DNA of 64,000 nucleotides from Sipunculus nudus (taxonomy: Eukaryota; Annelida; Sipuncula; Golfingiida; Sipunculidae). Under the pieces are notes generated by a model, which was given only the letters and a program-made list of their open reading frames with translations, was not told where the DNA came from and did not search any database. The stretch spans positions 14,077,839 through 14,141,838 of the forward strand of contig CM049316.1 in assembly GCA_026874595.1 (NCBI GenBank). Direction: 5' to 3'. Below are positions 13,396 through 23,811 of the stretch, in pieces (position 1 is the first letter of the stretch; each line of letters starts with the position of its first letter). Both the position numbers and the translations under genes were made by a program.

Positions 13396-13600
13396 TTATT
13401 TGCCCCTCCAGGAGGGTATGTCTTCATAACCGCTCGCGTATTTGTTCGTGTGTTTGTTCACAACATAACTCACGCATTCATGAAGGGAATCTCATGAAAT
13501 TTTCAGGGCATTTTGGGAATTTGCTAAAAAAAAAAAGAAATAATTAGGTTTTGGTATGGATCCGGCATATGATCCGCATTCAAGAACGTCATCAGGGGAT
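13396..13600 (+). repeat. GGAGGGTATG-family repeat, copy 1
   Basis: GGAGGGTATG, a TTTGTTCGTGTGTTTGTTCAC block, CATGAAATTTTCAGGGCATT, a TAGGTTT block, then CATATGATCCGCATTCA and CGTCATCA match, in the same order, the reverse complement of 42600-42810. Overall identity is about 75% by eye. I recall such CAAACAAACAAAC and TTTCAGGGCA repeats as very common in molluscs. No coding content. Confidence 0.7.
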
Positions 13601-16462
13601 ATTTGCTAATGTACAGTCGCTTATGCACGAGGGAACCTTTGAATATGGGCCGAAAAGGAGAATTGCGAAGGCTTGTAGATTCCTAGCAAAAAAGTAAATA
13701 GCAGAGAACAAGAGTAATGTGATATAAAAGCGTTAACAGATGTTTGTTCCGATAAATCTTTAATAATCTATGTCACGTAAGCGTTAAATTCATTAGTTTG
13801 TAATTAACTTATTCTTCTATGTGTTATCATCAGGCGTTAGACCATTACGACATTTTCACTATACGATACTAAAAAGGTTAGATTTTTTTTTACTACAACA
13901 TTAATACTGTAACAATAAAACTTTTTTTTATACTATAACATTAATATTGTAACATTATTAAAATAAATTCAAGCATTTTATATAACGAATAATGGGAGAT
14001 AAGTGGAAGATGTTCACAAATGCCCTCCCTAACCAATGAAGATTTGCAATACATATTTAAAAACAGGATGTATGCAATGTGGTAACATTTTGTTGGGCAA
14101 AATCGAAATATTTTTTTTTTTCATATTTTCATTTCCCTTTCAAAATACTTGTTTCTGAATTCAAAGTTCTATTTAGGTTTCGACTTTGCCCTCTGAAAAT
14201 AGTACCAGAATGATTGATATGAAGTTATCATAAAGAACAACCGAGCCTAATTTTATTCGCCACTGTGACCTCATACCAGGAACTGATGTGATAAAAGTTA
14301 CCAAAGCATGCCGTTATTCCGCAGTTAGAGCGCATGCGCAATTCAAAACGCCAGACTACGATGTTGTATTATCATGGGCTGACCTTTCCATGTGTCCTAG
14401 AGCATAAGTATTTGGCAATGATCTTTATTTTCCCCCGCCAAATTGGAAAACTAGCGCTCTTGATGGGTCTGTCCCAGGGAATTGTTTCCACTTTGAAGGA
14501 TCCAGTCACCTTGAATTCAGAGTGTGGTTTGGTGCATCTGTGGTTTTTTTTTACATGACATTACACCTATATTTCCCTTTGGCCACGTGATCATCAGCCA
14601 TCCGATGAAGTTCAAAGATCTAAAACTGAAAATTAACACGGAAAGTTTAGCTTGGGAAATAAATAATGAATTATTATTTGTTGATTTTGTTTAAATATCG
14701 AAGATTACTGTTTCGTATAAGATTAATTTTGCGGTATGTGATGACTGCTAGAATAAGTGTTCCATTCATCTTAATTTTCTTTTGTAATATCAAATATATG
14801 ATATAATATCAAATGTGATGATATATTCTCATTTGTTGTCTCGTCAACCGAAAACGTGGGACCAATGACAGTTTCAGCAGAGGATGATTTTCTTCAGTAT
14901 GTACGAAAAGTAATGACTAAATAAGACAATCTACTCTGTATAATGTAAGAAGCACAATTTTGTAAAACTTCAATCTACAGACTTCATAAACCGTTATTTA
15001 GTATTGGTTACTAGGAATCCGTAAACTTGGCTGTTTTGAATTTTGAATGTGCTATGCTGTATTCGGTCTCTGTTTGTTTGTTGTCCTGTTCGTAAATCTT
15101 TTACCTCTCCAGAACAAGAAGTTCGTAAACATTTAAGGCAACAAAGACACTTCTTTTGGACTAGAATGTTCGATTTATGGAGAATAAAACCTAACTATGT
15201 TTGCGCAAGATTAATTACGTGTAAGGGACATCCCATGTAATATCTCAGCTCGGGCTGGTTATATAGTATCCTGTAACCAAAGTAAATTGAGAACTGTGCC
15301 CTCCCAGTGGTCCAGATGTAAATTAACCTGTCGTATGCACTTAAGGCTTCGTTTTATTTCACTTTCAGCAACATTATATACAGCCCAAGTTGGTTATGAA
15401 TAATCAAAAGAGAAAAATCCAAGACTACTTGTACGATGAGCACCGACCATTTTATGAGGAGGTTACCAAGATGGATTGCTAAAAATTTCGTAGAATGTTA
15501 GTAAGTGTAGTCTGTATATTGTTACAGAACCTAATATCAACAGATCACGTAGTCGCGACGAGCATAAATTTTGTCATGGAGATTAAAAAAATCAGATTCT
15601 GTAACACTAGGCAGCGTGAAATGTCTAGGGGAATGAATAAAGAAGTCAGTGTTTTTTTATTGACAAAAATTATAATTTATTCTTAAAACAATCCTAACTT
15701 TACAATATACTAAATCAATACAATTACACAGTATAATAACAGTACAACAGTAAATCAATACAAGTATATAAATAAAGTGTACAGTACCTGGATACCACCA
15801 CTGTCACAGCGACAAAAAGTCCTTTAAAGCATATAATCCAGATCACATAAATCTTCTCAGAGAATAACAGTCCAGTTCAATTACAAAATCAATTTGTTGT
15901 AATCCAAAAGTGAAATCCTGGCAGTGATCCCATAGGCAAACTGAAGACTGTATTAAATCCGTTACAAATTCGAAGAAAAGCTTTTATCGGAAAAGGTCCA
16001 CAAACTGATTAACACTCTTCTGTGTCCGCTGGAATATATCTCTCCTCTCCTCTGCTATAAAACACAGCCCCTTATTTATTACTTTTCACCTCAAGTCGAG
16101 AACTTTCCATTTCCCGAACAATCCAAAGATCCCAACGAATATACACGTTACAGGAAACATCTCGATCAAAGAACGCTTTGTTTCTACATATCAGGGTCCT
16201 CACGTGGGCCGGCCCGGCTCGGCCAGGCGAGAAAGCCCCAGACTAGCATGACTGCTGTGTTTACATGTCAGATGCCACGCGTGGGCCCTGCTATGCAGCC
16301 ATATCAACGGACAATGCTAGCGTTGCACATACACATGTAGGACTGCTGCATACAATAAAAGAGATATCTGTAACAATATTTGGATGTGCTAATACTGACT
16401 TCAGTAAAATATACCTGTTTATTAGATACTTATCCTACTGGTGGTAAAAATGCATATCAGAG
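13601..16462. other. No gene seen
   Basis: AT-rich, with T runs at 13890 and 14110. A perfect GCGCATGCGC (NRF1-type) site is at 14330-14339. A striking GC patch around 16200-16226 (GGGCCGGCCCGG) sits in otherwise AT-rich DNA. Frames of 60-74 codons have no supporting features. Confidence 0.45.
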
Positions 16463-16516
16463 ACACATATGGCGAAAACTTATGGGACTGTCACGTATTT
16501 GCAAGGCAAAATGTAA

Positions 16517-16747
16517 ATGAAGATTGAAAGTACAGATTTTAACCCGGAAGTGGAACGCCGTTTGGAGAAGATTGCCTCAGGGAAAACGCATGTGGACTTA
16601 TTTATAAGTACTCCTACTGACCCTGAAAAAGCCGATGACCGTCTCACGGACAAATATCTGTTTAAGGAAATGAGCGTTTCTTTTTTAAGCTATGGGTTCT
16701 TGTCCTTCCGTCCTTACGTTTTCCTGTTAGCAAAGCGCACATCGTAA
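16517..16747 (+). CDS. Unrecognised protein-like ORF, tentative
   Basis: The 76-codon frame begins MKIESTDFNPEVERRLEK and stays charged and non-repetitive for about 53 residues (through LTDKYLFKEMS), then turns hydrophobic and low-quality before its stop. The first part reads like a real exon or a transposon-derived domain. No family was recognised. A 15-codon upstream frame (ATG near 16470) ends in ATGTAAATG directly before this start. There is no clear splice donor after the good part and no promoter. It could equally be chance or a fragment of an old mobile element. Confidence 0.2.
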   Translation: MKIESTDFNPEVERRLEKIASGKTHVDLFISTPTDPEKADDRLTDKYLFKEMSVSFLSYGFLSFRPYVFLLAKRTS

Positions 16748-17386
16748 ATGTTAAACCAAGAAAGTTAACGTTTCAAATTCATATAGGTCCTGATGAAAAT
16801 TATGTGCATATAGATACTGTTGTTTAATCTTTCAGGGGGGTAGCCAGGATTGAGGGAGGGGAGGGGGCCATGATCAACGGGGGGGGGGGGGGGTACGGGC
16901 GCTAATATGCATGTAATGGTACTATGAAAACTGATATATATATACAAGTATATATATGTATATTATTATTTTTATTATTATTACTATACGTTATATATTT
17001 TTTTTGGTTTATTTTCAATTATGAACCACGCTTTTATTAAGGTTAGTTACAGGTACATGGGGAGGGTATGGGAGGGGGTATCATATTGGGAATTTTTTTT
17101 AATATACAATGTAAAGAGGACATTTTGAGGCATTTTTCACAAAGAAATGAGGATTTTCTGTTCCCTAATGTCTTTGCCTTATGTAGTCAAACTGTAGAGA
17201 GGTTCAATATTTAATATCTATATTTCTTCAAATTTATGATATAAAATTTCAGTCGTTTTCAAACAAGTCAATGGCACAAAAGCGAAATTACCTTTGTAAC
17301 TTGCAAAATATTATCTTTTAAATGTAATGCTCACTGTGAAATAACTGATAAGTTGAATTCTTATGTTAAACTTTGCATTGTACCGG
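16748..17386. other. No gene seen; G run at 16879-16893
   Basis: A GGGGGGTAGCCAGG...GGGG segment (16838-16900) resembles the G-tract repeat at 826-1070. The rest is AT-rich with short TA runs. Confidence 0.5.
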
Positions 17387-17462
17387 GTTCCGTAGTATCA
17401 ACAGCACACAGGACTCCAAAGGGCACATATCGCGAGTTCGAGTACCGGTATCACCAGAGCAG
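17387..17462 (+). repeat. tRNA-like fragment (possible SINE head)
   Basis: GGTTCCGTAGTAT at the start resembles the 5' end of tRNA-Val/Asp-type genes. About 45 bases later GAGTTCGAGTACC matches the B box (GTTCGANNC, one mismatch), and the segment closes in CACCA. Arm pairing is poor and the anticodon region cannot be folded convincingly, so it is not a working tRNA. The following 60 bases carry CAGCTGTTATGCAGCTG, a short palindrome, which could be the body of a SINE. Confidence 0.3.
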
Positions 17463-18379
17463 CCGTAAGATTGTTCACGGTCGACCCCAACAAGGGCCTG
17501 GTGCTCGATCGATCTGCAGCTGTTATGCAGCTGTTCATAAATATCCTTATTCTCAACTAATAAATTTGAAAGTTATAAACTGCGGATAACTTACTGACGA
17601 AAGCAGATAGAAAGAAACAGGAAATGATTGCTTTTATTAATTATGACAAATCTTTCAAATCATCTACCAATCACGAACAGGAATTTCTCCTCGTTTGATA
17701 AATCACGTGGGTCCAAGTCCAATCGTAACGATATTACGCACATATTCGAAATATGTATATTAATAATTAGAATTAAAGACTTTGGTTCCATTTGTGAGTT
17801 AACTCTGAAATACAATATCTAAACCTGGTTTTAAATTATCCACAAGTGAAAACATAATACCTTACTTTCCAAAACCTTATACTTAGTTGTTATATTTGTG
17901 AAATGTGATTAAGTATATATATTTGAAGTGTCATACAGTCCCAGATATATTTGAAATGTGTCACACAGACGCTAAAAAGGTATATATAGGTATGTATGTG
18001 TGTGTGTGTATATGTGTCTGCTAGACATCCCCCAACCCTGGAATATAAATTGACGAGACTGACTGAAATCTGACGGTGTCATGAACAACCCCATGATTCG
18101 ACCTGATCCCGAACAGCTGTAGATGTGACACTTAATCCAGCAGACGACATAAGCGGATTCCCGCGCTCCTGATCAGTATGTCAAACCTTTGTAACCTATT
18201 GCTATCGTCCGATATTAGGGGGGATTAAATGTGTGTCACCTTTCAGATCTGTATACACGAATGTACGTACCCCGGGGGATGACATAGCAAGCTAACATAA
18301 CATCAAGTTCCAAGACATTGGTAAAACAGCATTCAATAGTGTTGAGTATAATATCTTTTTCTTTTCCAATATGTATTTT
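17463..18379. other. No gene seen; short repeats
   Basis: It contains the second copy of the dispersed repeat seen at 1-50 (17753-17806), a CATATTCGAAATATG palindrome at about 17740, an imperfect ATTTGAAATGTGTCA repetition at 17895-17965 and a short (GT)n near 17996-18010. Confidence 0.5.
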
Positions 18380-18690
18380 GTCTTCTTTTCGGTCTGGCTT
18401 ATTATTCTCTGGCTTAATTCTGTTTCTTTGCTGTTTTGTCAAATCTGATTTAGAAGTCTGGTCTAACTTTGTTTCGTCTGGTTTAATTTTGGTTTATTTT
18501 GTCATCTGGTTTGTTTTCGACTTCTCATCTAGTCTAATGTGGGATTTTCGTCTGTTTAATGTGGTTTTGTCGTCAGTTTTTATGTTGTCTTATCGTCAGG
18601 TTTACGTTGATCTTGTTTTCTGGTCTTACCTTTATTTGTCGTCTGGTCTGATTTTGGTTTATTGCCAGTCAGTTCTCCGCATTTCGGTTG
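18380..18690 (+). repeat. Degenerate TCTGG/GTCTGGTTTAATTTTG array
   Basis: TCTGG or TCTGGT recurs about eight times at irregular spacing (roughly 25-35 bases) with intervening TTTAATTTTGGTTT and TTGTCGTC pieces. The strand is strongly T/G-biased and poor in A and C. The 128-codon frame here (18318-18704), the longest in the window, encodes a Leu/Phe/Ser/Val-rich string from that bias and is not a gene. Confidence 0.6.
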
Positions 18691-19710
18691 GATTCAGTAT
18701 TTAACTGCACTTCACGCACGCTAACTCTAAGTTGATTCAAATATACAGTATGCACACCGAGTCTCTGATTGACCCAATTATTAACAGTATAAGACGCTCA
18801 TTGAATTTCTTACGGACTTAAACTTTCACAGGTTATCCGATAATATGCGAAGTCGGAGTTTTTTGTATCCAAAGAGACAGGAGGGGAATGAATTTAAGGG
18901 TAACAATATATATGCAATCACCAAATGATCACTGGAATTTGGGATAGGCTGCGGAGTGTATGACCTGGGGAATAATATCAAGGTTAAAAAAAATATCAGG
19001 TGTTAATCTATGATCTAGGAGTGATAATGTGCCCGAATATCAGCTTTTGAAAATCAGCCATATTGGAGATGTAGCACAAACAGAAAACGGCAGAAGAAAG
19101 AAAGAAAACGAAATCGACGGTTTGAAATCTTAATGGACCTTATTTAAGTAGGTCCACCCACATTTTTTATCCAAACGGCGGAGGCTTAATGACTTGTAGA
19201 TTAATCAAATTGAGGAAAATTACCTGTAGAATTATAAGGATAGTGGACTCAATTGAGTCTTATTTCCGGCTTGGATGGAAGAGTAGATCTTATCAGTTTA
19301 TTATATCAGAATTCTGCAGCAAAGGATAACTCATGACAATCTTACGATAAACTGCGGCAGACTGATTATTTTAGTGCATAAATAAAAACAATTGTTTCAA
19401 TCAGTTTTCCTGGTTGATTAAAATTGGGCGTTTTTCTATGAAAAAAATATGCTATTTTCCCCTACGATTTTTAGCGCTCCTATATTCTACGGTTTTTCTA
19501 TGATTTTCTACGACAATCAGGAACCATCGACTCAAATCACAACATGTAAATAGAGGCGTGGAATGACATCTCACCCAGTATAATTCTATGCGACTGTCTG
19601 TCAGCGTCCGTATTTGTGTTTGCATTAATATATACGTTTGTGTGTGATTCTCAATAATGTTCCGCCACCACTCAACATAAGCTGTAAATGAAGCAACTTT
19701 CTATAATTTC
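18691..19710. other. No gene seen
   Basis: AT-rich. The block 19440-19520 repeats short CTACGATTTT/CTATGATTTTC pieces. No coding or RNA signal. Confidence 0.5.
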
Positions 19711-20010
19711 TACACTCCTCACTGCAGTCGTTCCAGATCTACTCCGTTTTAACCGCTGTTTAGTAAAGCAAGATTCTCCGGGTCTTACGAACAGGGCTCG
19801 CACAGGGAAAACAATTGAATAAACTAATAAGAGTGTGATATCGTATTGGGCATCCAACGCCAAATCCACCACACACCATTCTCATTGGTCTAATTCTTGG
19901 CCCTGTGCCAGCCCTGGTGTTGAGACCCCGAAATACTATTTGAACGAAACAGCGGTTAAAACGAAAGAGATTTTGAACGATTGCAGTGTATAACGACTGC
20001 TTGAGGAGTG
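19711..20010. repeat. Inverted repeat, two facing copies of an AACAGCGGTT family
   Basis: The left arm (19711-19838) is the reverse complement of the right arm (19876-20010) across CCCTGTGC, AGCCCTG, AGACCC, AAACAGCGGTTAAAACG, AACGACTGCAGTG and GAGGAGTGTA, separated by about 37 bases. Identity is about 70-75% by eye. A third, single-arm copy is at 46270-46400 and carries the same block order, so this is a dispersed repeat arranged tail-to-tail rather than a simple palindrome. No coding content. Confidence 0.75.
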
Positions 20011-20067
20011 TATTCTATTTCCTATGATACGCTGCGTCCAAAATTTTGAACATGCGCAAAACCTCAT

Positions 20068-20478
20068 GATACTGTGGTTGCCTTTTTGTTCGCGAGGGTT
20101 TTATTTTCGAGATATTCGCAAATGGGATATAATCGCGAATATGAAACCCTTGAGAATAAGCAGCCCTTTTATCGAGGATGAACAATAGGGTATGATGCAT
20201 ATGCACAAATTGATAAATTATCAAACCTCTGAAAACATGATTTGTTTATCAACAAAATAATCTGTGGATGGTATAGCAACTTTCTCATGCAAACACGTAA
20301 TGAAAATTGTCAAAACATCGACTATGATACAGGTCATAAGACAATGACTATAACTGAAATGTACTTCGATTTCATAAATTCTGGTGCCATCGCAAAAATT
20401 AAACCCTCGCAAATCTTAAAAAAAATGAAGAAATCGCGAAATTTTAGCCTCGCGAATATGAAGCCAACCACAATATTC
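20068..20478. mobile_element. MITE with TGTGGTTG...TTCGCGAGG inverted ends
   Basis: The left end reads CTGTGGTTGCC then GTTCGCGAGGGTTTTATTTTCG (20072-20112). The right end reversed reads TTGTGGTTGGCTTCATATTCGCGAGG (down to about 20475). Subterminal TTCGCAA/TTGCGA motifs repeat inside. The flanks ATACT and ATATT are a possible decayed target duplication. The 112-codon frame 20242-20580 crosses the right end and is not a gene. Confidence 0.75.
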
Positions 20479-22103
20479 AACGATTTTCTGCTGTTCTTCT
20501 ATTTGTTCCTATTTGTTCCGACAGACATTTTTTCGTCGATTCTCTCATACGCTCGATTTCCCAGGGTTTATACGATATAATTAAAAATCGCATTTTTTTA
20601 GCAACGGCACAGTGTAGGATCTGCTTTAAATATATTTATGCTCTGTCACACCAACATGCACACACCCGAACCTGCTCACAGTTATCCCATAATTAATCAA
20701 AACTTGATTATATCATTCATACCCATCCAGTCACTTGCTCTGTTCTCGGAAGTGCTGAAAGAAACGCACAAGACATGGAATTGTGGGAAAAACTGGCCGA
20801 GGTTTATTAAAAATAACATTAAAATTTCCATATTCAACATATTCAGCAATTATCCCTTCTTTCCCACTGACGGGAAGGTGGGGTACAACACGCCATATAT
20901 ATCGTTTAGGTCATATTAAAAGTAAAAGTAGTAGTAGTAAAAGTAAACAGTTTACACCTCGACAAATATACTGTTTAAAAACAATAAACTTTAAAATTTA
21001 ACATTAACAAGTAGAACACAGAATGCTTGAGTCGGTGGCGAAGGGGGTGGTGGTGGGTTTTTCTTCCAGATAGTACGTTGCTGGTTGTCATTTTTCCTGA
21101 CAGATGAATTCACTGGTCGTCGTTTCTCCTGGTACTAGTGGTAGATGGTTGCCGAGTCCTGGTTGACGAGTGATCTTGTCCCAGTGCGGACATGTCTTCT
21201 CAAATAATGACCTGGACTGCTATTGGCCGGTACTTACTTCCGATTTGCAGTGTATTATGGTCGCCCCAAATCTTTCTTAATATAATATTTAATGGAGTTT
21301 TTAGTCCAGTTAGAATACGGGTGGGGATGTATGTAACATATATTTACTAATCTTGACCCTTCTTGTCAAAGTGAGGTCCTTTGTAATCATTATTCAAAAT
21401 CTAGCGACCTAGAACTTCCACCCTCTTGTAAGCAGTGCCGCCATATTGGATATTCACCCTCTCCTAGTTAATTCCGCGTCTTCATGAACTGGTTATACTG
21501 CAGATAAAATTAGACTACTTGTTTCAAATGAATCTGCTTATTTAGCAAGGTCCTCACGCTGCCAGCTATGGGTTTCCATACGTTAAGAGTACCAGATTTC
21601 CCAGAACACAGTGTTACCTTAATTATCGCCCGGCGCCGCCGTACTAATACCGATGTCCGCCCTCCAAGTATTCTATTTGTCGGGACAGTTTTTAACTGTG
21701 ATTTTGGTTATCATTAACTTCTTTTCAACCAGGCAGGCCTTGGGCTTTAAAAATTTGTGAATATACTATAGTTCTGCCCCCCCCCCCCCCCAGTATAAAT
21801 TCCTTTTATTGGCGCCCAACACACAAAAACACTGATGGTGTGGCGAGCATAAAATTATTATCTGCTTGGGGCAGAGTAATTGTATATCACACACACCTCA
21901 GACTCCGTCGACACTAAGCTTAAACAGTTCCTTGCAGAATGAAATCAATATATATATATATATATCATCGTTTGGAAAATTTTATTATAATATGGAAAAT
22001 ATGTGATTCAAAGAGCATGATATAACAGAGCTTCTGTTTTGTGAAAATTGAAAAATGTTATTAATGTTATGTATAAGTGAATGTTATTATTTATAGTATT
22101 GGG
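20479..22103. other. No gene seen; C run at 21777-21791
   Basis: An AGT-repeat (AAAAGTAGTAGTAGTAAAAG) is near 20925, a GGTGG-rich stretch near 21040, and a short TA run at 21949-21966. Frames of 72-93 codons at 20638-21001 overlap each other in different phases and have no features. Confidence 0.5.
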
Positions 22104-22109
22104 TCTCTC

Positions 22110-22162
<53 letters not shown>
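22104..22162 (+). repeat. (TC)n microsatellite
   Basis: About 29 TC units with one CC interruption. Confidence 0.97.
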
Positions 22163-22165
<3 letters not shown>

Positions 22166-22264
22166 CATCAGCATCTGCTTCGTTCATTTTGCCTGTTACT
22201 ATATGTATAGAAAAAGTAGCGTGTCAAAATGATATATGGGTATGCGTTAATTGGTTATCAAAAC

Positions 22265-22450
22265 AGACTGGGGTGGCGTGTATTATGAAAGAATAGCCGG
22301 TCGGAGGAGTCCAGGTGGGGAGCGGCTCACGTCTCCCGCCGAAGCTGCTCTAATTGACCGACTCTCCGGGGACCAAGCAATCAACACAACTTGTGCTCAT
22401 TACACGCCCGCCGACCTTTCTTATATCCAATCCCGGGCTGGTTCACCAGT
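22265..22450. other. GC-rich islet of unknown origin
   Basis: About 185 bases rich in G and C (GGTCGGAGGAGTCCAGG, TCTCCCGCCGAAG, ACGCCCGCCGACC) stand out from the AT-rich surroundings. A 73-codon frame runs through it (22251-22472) but no domain is recognised. It could be a fragment of a host exon or of an older element. Confidence 0.35.
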
Positions 22451-22710
22451 GTTTTATAAATTAGTTTATTAGGGAAGTTTTTATTTCATGAATATTAGAC
22501 GCCAGAAAAAGAAGAAGTTTCAAAAGCTGACTCATATATGTATGGTTATTTCCGAAAATGCACTCATGTAACATAAAAATATCAGTTAGGTATATATTTT
22601 TAAATGCATGTATAACTTGCGATAAATTGTTACTGGCCTTGAAGACCTGAAACAAGAAACGACATTTATCTTTTATAATTTAAGTGATTAATGCAGGTTT
22701 CCTGCCTACA

Positions 22711-22717
22711 AGCTTAA

Positions 22718-22791
<74 letters not shown>

Positions 22792-22800
22792 TTTAATCTT
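22711..22800. repeat. (TA)n array flanked by inverted AAGCTTAAATTTA arms
   Basis: A TA run of about 34 units (22720-22788) is bordered by AGCTTAAATTTA on the left and TAAATTTAATCT on the right, 11 of 12 complementary, so the whole 90 bases can fold as one hairpin. It may be a foldback element whose loop has become a microsatellite. Confidence 0.85.
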
Positions 22801-23093
22801 GTAGCATTTCCGGAAATGTTTTACCTAAAAAAATACAAGACAGTAGGCAAAAAAGGGCGCATTTTGATGAACCTTTATCCAGATTCTCCTTTTAAATTCA
22901 CCGATCCGTCCAAAAAATAGAGTGTTTCTTCTTTCACCCATTGGCCATACCATTGGAGATCCAACCCTGTACAAAGTTTTATCGAAATTATTGAATTTTG
23001 GAATATTTGTTTCGGACACGGACATAATCACAGAACCGGCCGATTGAGCCAATCAAACCATTGGTTTATATACGAAATATAAGAAATTAATCT
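22801..23093. other. No gene supported
   Basis: Overlapping 78- and 75-codon frames on opposite strands show no features. A CCAATCAAACCATTGG pattern is at about 23049. Confidence 0.45.
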
Positions 23094-23255
23094 TTAAGCC
23101 TATGTGACACAAAACACACAACACATATACGACAGGTCTTCGACAAAAAATTGGGGAATTTCCTAGGAAAGTCGTAATCGTGTCGTATGAAATTCAGGTG
23201 TTTTGCGACGAACGTTGACCCTTGTCGTAGAATTGTGAACATGTTCAATTTTTTT

Positions 23256-23562
23256 ACTGTAAGTCATCTGAGCTACGGTGATCACTCTTTGTCCGTCGTC
23301 CGTCTATCCGTCTGTCCGGCCGTCTGTCTGTTAACCAGGCACAAATCGTAACCGCTGGACCTAGAATCTTGTAACTTGATATTCTGAGAGGTCCATGAAA
23401 AATCTCTATTTTTGAGATATATAAATACAGACACAATCTTGGCCTGTTGGTTAATCTGTTTGATGCTTCAGTTGAATTGGTATATACTTCCATTCAGATG
23501 ATAAAATTTCCTTTTGAATCTCTTCCCAGTCAGCTGAGCGTCATGACCCATGGGTCACTTGT
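23256..23562 (+). mobile_element. Element C, copy 1 (hairpin-ended, short form)
   Basis: It starts ACTGTAAGTCATCTGAGCT, then GTCCGTCGTCCGTC-type repeats, GTTAACCAGGCACAAATCG, and ends CAGCTGAGCGTCATGACC followed by a perfect palindrome TGACCCATGGGTCA (23544-23557) and CTTGTT. The matching A3 sequence at 63600-63630 has only a T tract at this point, so the borders are fixed to within a few T residues. Compared with copy 2 (31882-33750) it lacks the first ten bases of the 5' hairpin and has a single, shortened internal unit. No coding content; non-autonomous. Confidence 0.85.
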
Positions 23563-23811
23563 TTTTTAGTCGTAGATTATTCTTTATAACAGGCAGATCT
23601 CATAGGTCAGTTGCACGATGCCATATATGACTGTGTTACTATAAACCTACGATTTTCATACGATTGTTTTGGTTATCTGAGGCCCTACGAATCGTATCAC
23701 TTTCCTACGACAGCCCAACGATTGCCGCACGTTCTACATTTGACGGGCCCACGAATGTACTACCGTTGTAGGTCTTTCCTCCGACCCCCGTGGGTTGTAT
23801 TAAGCCTTTTA

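Noticed and set aside
13191-13547. 118-codon ORF
   Set aside because: Its 3' third runs through the GGAGGGTATG-family repeat and an antisense frame is open as well; no domain or splice context.
14330-14339. NRF1-type palindrome GCGCATGCGC as a promoter
   Set aside because: Isolated 10-base site without CpG island, TATA or a credible downstream frame.
17387-17462. Functional tRNA gene
   Set aside because: Acceptor and anticodon arms do not pair and the B box has a mismatch; kept only as a tRNA-like fragment.
18318-18704. 128-codon ORF, the longest in the window
   Set aside because: It lies in a T/G-biased degenerate array; its Leu/Phe/Val/Ser composition follows from base composition and no domain is recognisable.
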